From contig CM057458.1 of assembly GCA_016271365.2 (NCBI GenBank), positions 196,078,501 through 196,142,500 on the forward strand: 64,000 nt of DNA, written 5' to 3'. Under the pieces are notes generated by a model, which made no database searches, had not been told where the DNA came from, and saw nothing but the letters and a program-made list of their open reading frames with translations. A program made the position numbers and the translations under genes. Shown in pieces: positions 47,205 through 56,723 of this stretch. This DNA is from Neoceratodus forsteri. Its lineage: Eukaryota; Chordata; Ceratodontiformes; Ceratodontidae. The stretch's first letter is position 1, and the number at the start of each line of letters is the position of its first letter.

Positions 47205-49953
47205 TTACCCGTGACCTCCAGAATCCCATGCATTCTTAAATCCCGTGATTGTTTCAGCCCCCACCACTTCCTCTGGCAGGGTGTTCCACTTGTCCACCTT
47301 CTGTCCATGTTCTGTGAAGAAATTCTTTCTCATGTTTCCTCTGAATCGTCCTCCCTCCAACTTCATCCCATGCCCTCTAGTCCTGGAACATCTTTTTCGC
47401 TTAAAAATAGTGTTTTCCTGCACCCTGTTCCTCCCTGTAAGATACTTGTATGTCTCTATCATATCCCCTCTCTCCCTCCTTCCTCTCCTCCAGGGAGTAC
47501 ATGTTCAGTTCCTTCAACCTGTCTTCATGGGACTTGTGATGCAATCCATAAACCATCTTTGTTGCCCTCCTCTGAACCTTCTCTACCCTGTCTATGTCCT
47601 TACGTGAGTATGGTCTCAGAACTGTACACTGTACTCCAGGTGGGGCCTCACTAGTGTCTTGTATAGCGGAATTATGACCTCCCTTTTCCTGCTGGTGATG
47701 CCCCTGCCTATACATCCCAGCATCCTATTTGCTTACCTGCTGCCTTGTCACACTGTTTCCCTACCTTGGGGTCATCAGAGATGACAACCCCAAGATCCCT
47801 TTCCTGCTTGGTGCATGCTATATCCTCACCCCCAACTGATATATTGTACCAGGTTTTTGTGCCCCATATGCATTATCTTGCACTTCTTTGCATTGAATTT
47901 CAACTGCCAAACCCTTGACCATTCTTCAAGTTTCTGCAGGTCCCTTCTCATTCTGTCTACACCCTCTGGTGTGTCTACTCTATTACAGAGCTTTGTGTCA
48001 TCAGCGAACAGTGAAATTCTGCCTTCTAGGTCCTGCTAATGTCACTGATGAAGATGTTGAATAGGACTGGTCCCAGCACTGATCCCTGTGGTACCCCACT
48101 GGTCACTCTTCCCTCTGTGAGTGACAGCCATTTACCACCACCCTCTGTGTCCTGCCACCCAGCCAGTTACCTACCCACCACACTACTGTCCTGCCCACAC
48201 CCATTCCCCAGTTTGAATAGTCTTCTATGTGGCACAGTGTCAAAGGCCTTGCTGAAGTCCAGATAGGCCATGTCCACTGCCCTACCCTGATCCACCTCCC
48301 TAGTCACCCAGTCAAAAATTCAACGAGGTTGGTCTGACATGACCTCCCCTGGTGAAACCATGCTGCCTTGGGTCCTGTGTCCATTGACACCAGATGTTCC
48401 ACCAATCTCTCCTTCAGTAGTGCTTCCATGATCTTCCCCACTACCGAGGTGAGGCTGACTGGTCTGTAGTTCCCTGCTTCCTCTTTGTTCCACTTTGTAT
48501 AAAGGGGACTACATCTGCTATCCTCCAGTCTTTGGGTACCTCCCCTGTTTCCAGTGATTGGCTAAACAGGATAGCCAGAGGTTCAGCCACCACCTCTCTT
48601 AGTTCTTTAAGGACCCTGGGGTGCACCCCATCTGGCCCCATTGCTTTATTAACTCTTATTACTTCCAGTTCCTTCAGGACCCTTTCTCATGTAAAGGGAC
48701 TTGTGTCCATTTCTGCACCATTCTCACCCCTTGTACTCCCTTCCTACCCATTACCCTCCTCTTCCTCAGTAAAGACTGAGCAGAAATACCTGTTCAATAT
48801 GTCAGCTTTACTGTTGTCATCCTCCACGCGGCCCCCATCCTCCCCCTTCAGTCTCACTATCCCTCCCTTTGTCTTTCTTTCTTCACTTATGTACCTGTAA
48901 AGGTTTTGTCCCTCTACCCACTGATTTTGCAATGTGTTCTTCTGTCTGAGCTTTGGCTTCCTTACTGACCTCCCAGCCTCCCTTTGCTTCTCCTGGTACT
49001 TCTCCCTATCCGCTTCTGCCTGTCTTTTTTGTATTGCCTGAATGCAATCTTTTTGGCTTTCACTTTCTTTGCTACCTCTTTGGAAAACCATAATGGTCTC
49101 CTCTTCCTTTTCCTCTTGCTAACCTGCTTAATACATAATTCTGTTGTTCTTGTAATCCCCATTTTAAATACTGCCCACTGTTCCTCAACCCCTGATTCCT
49201 GTCCCATTCCCCTTAATGCCTCTCAAGTATCTCCCCATTTTCCCAAAGTCTGCCCCTTAAATCCAGGATCGTGTTTGTGTGGTTTGGTTCTGCTCTTTCT
49301 GTGATTTCAAACCACAATGACTGGTGGTCACTGTTTCCCAGGTGCTCCCCACTGTTACCCCCATCACACTGTCCCTGTTTGTGAGCACAAGGTCCAGTAT
49401 TGCCTTCTGCCGAGTTGGTTCCATGACCAGTTGCTTGAGAGGCACCTGAAGGAGTCCAGGATAAATCTGCTCCTAGTTGATTCTGCTGCTGGGATGCTCC
49501 AGTCCCGTCTGGAATATTGAAGTCTCCAACCAGTACTACCTCACCCTTGTCTGCCATCCTTTGGATGGCTAGCAACAACTCTCATCTGTTTCTTCCTCCT
49601 GGGCTGGTGGTCTATAGACCACACCTGTGCGGGATGGCTGTCCCCATTTTCCTTTCCAGTTTAACCCACAGTATCTCTCCCCATTTTGTTCCTCCTGGAT
49701 CTCTGTGGCCCTTATGTCATTTTTCACATACAGTGCCACCTCCTCCCTTCCTGCCTGCTCTGTCTCTTCTGAATATGTTGTAGTCAGGTATGGCCATCTC
49801 CCAGTCGTGGTTATCATTACACCAGGTTTCAGTGATGGCCACAATGTCCAGGTCTGACTGTACCATGACAACCTCCAGATCTTCCATCTTGTTGCTAAGG
49901 CTCCTGCATTTACACACATGGCTTTCATGATTTGACCTCCTAGACTGTTTCAC
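47205..49953 (-). pseudogene. CR1 ORF2 (antisense copy)
   Basis: From high to low coordinates: VCKCRSLSNKMEDLEVVM and IVAITETWCND near 49,850 (endonuclease), VLVGDFNIPD near 49,530 with GDFN intact, RYISEERKTKGGIV near 48,890, MGPDGVHPRVLKELREV near 48,620, DWRIADVVP near 48,535, then the palm region through 48,050, [19 protein letters not shown] near 47,590, and NFFTEHGQKVDKWNTLPEEV near 47,310. Frameshifts separate the pieces. The endonuclease is better kept than in the 20.6-kb copy. Confidence 0.9.
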
Positions 49954-50149
49954 TGTTCTACTCCAGCCCCTTCCTTGGTTGTCATTTATCCCTGGTTCTC
50001 CTTGCTGTCTGCCCTTCTGCTGGATTTTGCCCTTTTCTGCTTATCCACCTCTTGGGCACTAATCTCCATCTTTGCACACTGCTTTGCAGAGATAGCCACT
50101 CCTCTGGTTCACTGGTTCCACTGCTAGCTGTGGGCGTGAGCAAGTAGGT

Positions 50150-51130
50150 ACCCTCCTTGCTGGTCTGCCACCCCTTTGCTAGTTTAAATGCTTGTCAATG
50201 TGGCATTTAAACTTATCATTGAGTGCTTGATTCCTCCAGGATGGATGCAGGCCAGGCTTAAACAAACTCCATCCCTCCAGGTGGGTCCCCAGTCACCAAT
50301 GAATCCAAACCCTTCCTCACAGCACCAGTTCTTCAACCATGAGTTAAAGTTCCTGGTGCATGCACTCTTATGCTCTCCTTGCTCTCACAGGTAGTACTTC
50401 TGAGAAAGTGACAGAAGTAGCTACTTGCTTGAGCCCCTCCCCAGTTTCCTAAACTCTTCCTGAACTTCCTTTGGCTCCCCATTTGCCAGGTCATTAGTAC
50501 CTAGGTGGATAATGACATCCAGCTCACCCTCCTGCCTTGCCTTCCCAGTGATCCCCAGGATCTTCCTTCCATCCCTCCATGCCGTGGCACCTGGTAGGCA
50601 CCTCACCTCCTGTCCCTCCTCCTGTGTTCCTAGCTGGAGCCCTCTTATGATGGAGTCCCCACCAGGATTCGCTTCCTCCTCCTCTGGGGTCCACTGTTTC
50701 CCGCTGAGGTCACCTCCTGGCTAACCTCCACATCCTTTCCTTCCACTTCTCTGGGTACCTCTATTTGGTCGTCCTCATTTGCCAGTGTGGCATATGAGTT
50801 CTTGAGTGGAATAGGATCTGGGATGTGCCTCTGCCTGACTGCTTAACCCTCCCTGAGCCCACTGTCATCCAAGTGCTCCTGTCTCGGCATCCTTTGAGGC
50901 AGTTGCATTGGACTGGTGGTCCCTGGATAGGGATGATGGTACTCCTGACCCAGTTTACTTCCACTCTGAGTCTGGCTACCTCATCCCACAGTCCAGAGAG
51001 ATGCATGCAGATAGGGCGCCACCTCAGTGTCCAGAAGGTCTGCCTGAATATGGCTGCCCACAGCCACTGCATTGCCACTCCCACATTATACTGCAATTCC
51101 ACTACTTGTCTGCTACTGAAGCTCTCCTAG
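50150..51130 (-). pseudogene. CR1 ORF1 with esterase-like domain (antisense copy)
   Basis: The minus strand gives a coiled-coil-like segment LWDEVARLRVEVNWVRS near 50,975, the serine-block region near 50,650 (degraded), CLPGATAWRDGRKI near 50,590, LDVIIHLGTNDLANGEPKEV near 50,475-50,525 (GTND block), NSWLKNWCCEEGFGF near 50,315, and a decayed DG.HLS end. It agrees in order with ORF1 at 20.6-21.8 kb, supporting an esterase-bearing ORF1 in the ancestral CR1 here. Confidence 0.8.
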
Positions 51131-52428
51131 TTCCTTTTTATTAATTTACTGTACTAAAATCCTGCCACTGATCCTCAGATAATTTTTTTTAAAGAAAAGA
51201 AACCAATAAATAAATAAATGAGTCAAAGCACTTGTGCTGAGGGTGGGCTTCTTCCCCTTATGCCCTCCTACTTCACACCCCTTACTATACTCTGTGTTTA
51301 GCTCCTGTCAATCAGATTTAACAGGGCATATAATTAAGAGCTGGGGAAGGGGAGGGGGGAAAATTTGCAGCAATTAAAGACAGCACAGAATTACACCACC
51401 ACTATGTTTTAAATTTTCAACAGCCCAAAAACAATTATAAGTAAAGACAACAAAGAAAGTATAGTGTCACTAAAAGCCCACAATCTAAGTTTAAAAGAAA
51501 AATAGCAATTACCAGTTACTCTAAAGCACTGAATTGAATATGTTTCCTTCCTTCCCCTTCTGGCTTCTTCCACTCTTGGAGAAACAAAGGTATTTTTTTC
51601 TTAGGGGATATCCCGGATCAGAATTCACTTACTCTCAAAACTTTTTTAGAATTACAGAAAATCTGGAAACTCCCAAAGCAAGACTTTAGGAAGTATTTAC
51701 AGATTTGCGCTGCTTATAATTCTTTTTCTCACTGCGTTCATAATCATAATCTACAGGATCAATACATTTTGCACTGGATTAAATTATCAGCAGAATGGAA
51801 TAGCTCCATCTATAAAGACATCATGGATATCTTACCTGATGAAGCTTTACCAGCTAAAAATAAATGGAGTGCCCTCCTTAAGTATAACATCACAGATACA
51901 CAATGGAGTACATGTTGGCGTATATCTCATAACACATTCAAAGATGCACGCAGTTCCCTAATTCAAATTAAAATCCTGCATTCTTGGTATAGAACCCCTT
52001 CAGTACTCCATCGTATGGGACTATTAAACAACAATAATTGCTGGCGTTGCAACCTGCCCAGTGGTGATATTCTTTACATCCTGTGGACCTGCACTCCTGT
52101 CCATAAGCTCAGGCACAAAGTTCACACATTTGCCTCCACAGTAATCAGACAAAATATCCCGTAGGCCCGAAAATTTTCTTGTTGGGTATACTTACTTCAA
52201 GCAATTCTACCCTTTCACACACACATTTCAGATGGCGAAATATATTGTCTCTCCTAGTTAAACGCTTGATTCTCATGAATTGGAGATCAGCCCATGTACC
52301 AACCCTTTCAGATGTTCTTCAAAACCTATCTCAGTATGCATCCCTAGATTGATTATCTCACTATACTCATGACTGACGTGATATATATGATAGATGTTGG
52401 CAGGACTAGTTCAAGTATGTTTAAGCAG

Positions 52429-52561
52429 TTTATCCTCCAGGGTGTGGGTACACTGGAGATTATTATCGTTGGTGTGATCTGCCGCCCAGGCCAGTTTCTA
52501 GTGACCCAATCTCACCCGTCGCGTTAAGTCCTCCAGCATACCCACACCCTGGAGGGATAAA
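52429..52561. mobile_element. 133-bp TIR element in L1 3' region
   Basis: TTTATCCTCCAGGGTGTGGG at the left end and its inverse CCCACACCCTGGAGGGATAA at the right end form a ~30-bp inverted repeat with one length difference. GTACACTGGAG inside the left arm recurs near 52,781, so a second related piece may exist there. No ORF; duplication not resolved. Confidence 0.6.
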
Positions 52562-52755
52562 TTTATATTATACAATGGCAAATGTTGTTTCTTTAATGTC
52601 TTTTTAACTATTTTCTAACTCACTGAGGTCCCTACACTTCGAAAGAGGATGTCATTCTGTAAGCAGTTTTACCGCTGTGTTTTAGCGAAGCGGCAACAGG
52701 ACAAATCGCGTCAGTTTCGTTTGAAGTGAAAGCGACCGGATTAGCACGACATAAG

Positions 52756-52822
52756 GTTGGCTGGCACTTCTTCCAGTGGGTACACTGGAGGATTTATCAC
52801 TGTGGTAATTGTGCCAGCCAAC
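52756..52822. repeat. Hairpin with 13-bp perfect stem
   Basis: GGTTGGCTGGCAC and GTGCCAGCCAACC enclose about 40 bp that contain GGGTACACTGGAGGATTTAT. Likely a small foldback element or part of a larger one with the adjacent 133-bp TIR element. Confidence 0.5.
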
Positions 52823-53463
52823 CAATCAGGATGCAGGATTTGGGACATTGGATTTACCACATTGTATAATGACACTTTTAACACTCCTAAGCCCTAATAT
52901 ATAAAAAATTAAGCCCCTTTTTTTTATCACATATTTCAGATTAGGGGCAACAATATTCTCTTGCACAGATATCCCTCACTCTTTATCCTTCTCTCTTTAT
53001 CTCTCTTCCTTTCTCCTGCCACTCTCCTTTTTCTATTCTTTTTCATTACCTACTTACAGGTTACTTGCATTCACTTCTTCCTATTATAATGCATCCATTG
53101 TATTCTTTCATGCATTACCCTGTGCAATCACTAATAGGCTTAACCTCAGGTACTCACTGGCATCTCTTTCTATGTTTGGTGGATAATTTAAAATCAACAG
53201 TTTCCTAACCCACCATAATTTCTTTATTCACTAGTAACCCTGGTTTTTATGGTTAAGACCTAGACCTAGTCTAAACACTGTGACTTCTCTCCTTCAAAGT
53301 ATGTACACTGTTTTTGAATAACCGATATTTCAGTCCCTTATATGGAAGATGCTGTATACCTGTATTGTCTGTTTGTTTCACTTTTATGAAAACCTTCAAT
53401 AAAAAGATAGTGTAAAAAAAAAAGGCAAACTTCATGTATTAAATTCAAAGTCTGCACTCAGAG

Positions 53464-55090
53464 ATAGAAACATAGAAACATAGACTTTGACGGCAGATAA
53501 GGACCACTTGGCCCACCCAGTCTGCCCATTTCCCTACCTACCGGATAAGCTGCAGATTCTAGTTAACCAACAGCCTACTTCCTGCCACCCCCACTACAAT
53601 TGCCTTGTGTCTGTCCCATGCATGTTTGAATTCCCACACTGTCTTAGCCCCAACAACCTCCCCAGGAAGGCAGTTCCACGCATTCACCACTCTCTCCGTG
53701 AAAAAAGATTTCTTCATATTACCCTGAGCCATCCCCTCTATCTTTAAATTGTGTTCCTTGTTCTTACACATCTCTTTTCTGAAAGATGCTACCTCCTGGA
53801 CTTTGTTGATTCCCTTGAGGTACTTGAGCAACGCTATCATGTCCCCCGTCCCTTTTTTTCATCAAGGGTATACATATTAGCTCTCTGTCTCTTCATATGA
53901 TTTCTGATGCAGACCCTGCACCATTTTAGTTGCCCTCCTCTGGACTGCTTCCATCCTGTCTATGTCCTTGCGTAGATGAGGTCTCCAAAACTGCACACAG
54001 TACTCCAGATGGGGTCTCACCAACTGTCTGTACAGAGGGATAACCACTTCCCTTTTTCTACTTGTGATGCCCCTTCCTATGCATCCCAGTATCCCCCTGG
54101 CTCTCCTCACTGACTTCTCACATTGCTTACCCACCTTTAGATCATCTGATATGACTACCCCAAGTCCCTGCTCCATTTTTGTTGTTGTTAGTACCTCCCT
54201 GCTATTGTGTACTCTTTTCCTGGTTTTGTTTCCCAGGTGCATTACTTTGCACTTCTTTGCTTTGAATCTAAGTTGCCATATGTCTGACCATTCTCCAACC
54301 TTGCCAAGTCCCTTCTCATCCTTTCTACCCCCGTATCAACTCTGTTACAGATCTTTGTATCATCTGCAAAGAGGCATACCTTTCCCTCCAGATCCTCTGC
54401 AATGTCACCTATAAAGATGTTAAAGAGGACTGGACCCAGTACTGAGCCCTGAGGTACTCCACTAGTGACCCCCCTTTCTTCGGAATGTGTGCCACTCACT
54501 ATTACCTTCTGTGTCCTGTTGTGCAGCCAGTTTACAACCCAGGCTACCACCCTGGGACCCACTCCCAAGCTGGCTAACTTGATTATTAATCTTTTGTGCG
54601 GGACTGTGTCAAATGCCTTGCTAAAGTCTAGGTAGGTCATATCCACAGCCCTTCCCTGGTCTATTACTTTGGTCACCCAGTCAAAGAAATCTATTAGATT
54701 CATCTGACATGACCTTCTTGCTGTAAATCCATGCTGCTTTGGGTCCTGTGCCCGCTGTCCTCTAGGTACTCAACAATTCTTTCTTTCAGAAGTGATTCAT
54801 CATTTTCCTACCACTGAGGTCAAACTTACAGGTCTGTAGTTTCCTGCTTCTGCGTTGCTCCCACTTTTGTGAAGGGGAATCACATCTGCCCTCCTCCAGT
54901 CCTCAGGTACCACCCCATCCTCCCATGATATGTTAAAAAGTGTGGTCAGTGGTGTCACTAGGTTCTGCCTTAGTTCTTTTAGGATTCTGGGGTCAATCCA
55001 GTCAGGCCCCATTGCTTTGTCCACCTTGAGTTTTAGGAGTTCTTTCAGGACTCTTTCTTCTGTAAATGGACTGGTGTCAACCCCCCTACC
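53464..55090 (-). mobile_element. CR1 3' fragment, antisense
   Basis: It starts with the antisense CR1 3' repeat and ends in the RT N-terminal region. CAGAG occurs on both sides (53,459-53,463 and 55,091-55,095), a possible 5-bp duplication within LINE-B. By eye the 3' kilobase differs little from the copy at 19.1-20.2 kb. Confidence 0.85.
53559..55085 (-). pseudogene. CR1 ORF2 RT and C-terminus
   Basis: From high to low coordinates: VDTSPFTEERVLKELLKLK near 55,070, MGPDWIDPRILKELRQ near 55,000 (PDW where PDG is usual), VPEDWRRADVIPLHKSGS near 54,870, YLDFSKAFDTVPHKR near 54,620, [19 protein letters not shown] near 54,455, [13 protein letters not shown] near 54,370 (both aspartates kept), [17 protein letters not shown] near 53,990, and FFTERVVNAWNCLPGEVV near 53,680. 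One of the better-preserved CR1 RT regions, but frameshifted. Confidence 0.9.
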
Positions 55091-55259
55091 CAGAGGAAAG
55101 TTGAAACAGATAAAACCCTGGGTTGACAAAGAGTTAAAAATGTTAATACTTTAAGTAGGCTATTACCCACGACAGGTTGTGTGGTTACTGGGGATTAATC
55201 AACACCCTCGTTGCACTGTGAGCAGTACTCTGGAGAGTAAGGTCTTTTCTACATGACTT

Positions 55260-55700
55260 ACAGGCCTTAGCTGCCCTAAGTCAAGAAAACCGGCTGTTGA
55301 TTCACACAGACAATATGTCAGTGATGTATTACATCAAGTCAACAGGGCAGAGTTCATTCATGTGTTCTCTGCAGAGAATCTGAGAGTTTAGCACTGGGGG
55401 GTGGAACACAACATTCTGTCAAGCTGTGTTCCTCCCAGGGACTCTGAATGCACTTGCGGATCACCTCAGTTGATTCAGTGTGCTGTGCCATGAATGGGAA
55501 CTCTCAGATTGGGTTGTGGATGCCCTTTTTAAAAAAATGGGGCCGTCCAGAGATAGACATGATTGCGTCCCCATACAGTGCAAAACTGCCACCATTCTGC
55601 TCACTCACATCTAGAGCCTGGAGATTTTTGTGAAGGCATGTTGTCCTTTTCTTGGAAAGGGAGGTTTGAGTATGCTTTTTCCTTGTTCCCTCTACAGAAC
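55260..55700 (+). pseudogene. D4 RNase H end
   Basis: THTDNMSVMYYIKSTGQSS near 55,295-55,350 is the RNase H TDN motif region. Further blocks are LNALADHLS near 55,445 (DALS-type aspartate region) and PEIDMIASPYSAKLPPFCS near 55,550-55,605. Frames are shifted between blocks. Confidence 0.75.
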
Positions 55701-55954
55701 GTTCCAGTCAGGCTGTGAGCTGAACATGCCAGCCTAATTCTGGTGGCTCCTTACTAGCACAGACAGATTTGATTTCCACTTCACTAATATTTGGCTGTGG
55801 AACCCCTGGTCCCACTCCCATGTGAGACCGGGCCTGCTGTTACAGGAGCAGAGTGCTCTAGTGCATCTGGATCTTCAGTTCCTGCATCTTCACACTTGAC
55901 TTTTGAAGACAACAAGCTTTTCCACTACAGGGTTTCCCCCCCCCAGCAGTGGCG

Positions 55955-56443
55955 GATGTGCTCCACCCAGTACATGTATTGATAGAAATCGAAACGTTTT
56001 GCTGTGTGGTGTACCCATTATGCACTAAACCCTTTTACATGTCCAGTTTCAAAAATTGTGGACTGCCTACTGTCCCTGGAGGACTTGGGTCTAAGCTATG
56101 CCTCCAAGGTCCACATGGCCGCTCTGTCAGCCTTTATTGCCCTTACAGAGGGCAAGACAGTGGCCTGGTTGGAGGTTTCTGGAAGATTCATCAGGGTCGC
56201 CCTCCTTTTGCACCCTCCCCCCAGTCTGAGATCCAGTTCCAATGTGGGACTTTAATTTGGTCTTAGCAACCCTCACTGTGCCTCCCTTTGTGTCTGCGAC
56301 CACCTATAAGTTGCGCTTCCTCTCATGGAATACTCTGTTTCTAGTATCAGTGACATCTGATGACATCTGCTAGACTTATCTCATAGCTGCAGGCTGTAGT
56401 TTGCAGATACATTGTTTATTAACTTCCATAAGGATAGAGTGTA
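55955..56443 (+). pseudogene. D4 recombinase, N-terminal part
   Basis: KRFAVWCTHYALNPF near 55,990, VDCLLSLEDLGLSYASKVHM near 56,060-56,115 and AALSAFIALTEGK near 56,118 are the core-binding domain of a DIRS recombinase. Later blocks (LRFLSWNTLFLVSVTS-like) lie near 56,310-56,355, up to FHKDRVY at the D1 insertion point. Confidence 0.8.
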
Positions 56444-56640
56444 TTCTAGGAGCGTGGATATGTTGTTCATCCACACTCTCTGGCATGTCCCTTTCCCCTT
56501 TAAATTTCGCTGTAAAGTCTTCAAGCTGCCTCCTCCCACTCACCCAGATGGTAAATACCTCAGCTCCGCCCCATGCCGCCAGATCTTCCTTCCCGCTGGA
56601 AGATTCAGGTTCCCTTGTGCTACTTCAGCAGTTCGTAGGC
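56444..56640 (+). repeat. D1 left inverted terminal repeat
   Basis: Starts TTCTAGGAGCGTGGATATGT and is the inverse of the right end over about 190 bp, including CCACACTCTCTGGCATGTCC, AGTCTTCAAGCTG/AGTCTTCAACTTG, and CAGCTCCGCCCCATG/TGGCTCTGCCCCATG-type blocks. The outermost ~30 bp of the right repeat are not present here. Confidence 0.9.
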
Positions 56641-56723
56641 TTTGGATACTCAACGTCGGTTATCGCAAACGCTTTCTCTAAAACTCATTAGAGTTTATGA
56701 TTCCAATCCTAGCGCATCAGACA

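Larger units (their letters stand above)
47095..51590 (-). mobile_element. Full-length or nearly full-length CR1, antisense in L1
   Basis: The 3' end is at 47,095 (antisense ATACATAGATACATAG repeat), followed on the minus strand by ORF2, ORF1 and a non-coding leader reaching about 51,590, where L1 ORF2 resumes. The 5' boundary is set by the return of L1 coding sequence (LGDIPDQNS near 51,603) and may be off by tens of bases. Confidence 0.9.
43665..52164 (+). pseudogene. L1/Tx1 ORF2 (endonuclease, RT, C-terminal Cys motif), split
   Basis: The ATG at 43,665 opens an L1-type endonuclease: SVKGLNSPCKRK, IAFLQEAKLL near 43,765, KKRGVAILIHK near 43,860, NAYAPNSDSP near 43,990, ILGGDFNLVL near 44,080, and after a frameshift SRIDYWF and VISDHSLVKLQL near 44,270-44,370. 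RT follows: SLKSGKSLGGDGFPVDLY near 45,075, IAIDFEKAFDSLNWNYLY near 45,465, RGTRQRCPLSPSLFILAME near 46,158, and VFYMDDRLIL near 46,290 (MDD where YADD is usual). After the CR1, the C-terminus shows CWRCNLPSGDILYILWTC near 52,040, the L1 Cys motif. Stops in several places. Confidence 0.9.
40454..53423 (+). mobile_element. Full-length L1/Tx1-like LINE with nested insertions
   Basis: GGCAAACTT flanks it at 40,445-40,453 and 53,424-53,432. It starts GGGGGGCGTGGCC with AAGATGGC soon after, an L1-like 5' start, and ends with CAATAAAAAG and a short A-run. ORF1 and ORF2 follow in order. Family R (45.60-46.11 kb) and a CR1 (47.1-51.6 kb) are inserted in ORF2. Without them the element is about 8 kb. 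Frames are broken, so it is inactive. Confidence 0.9.
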
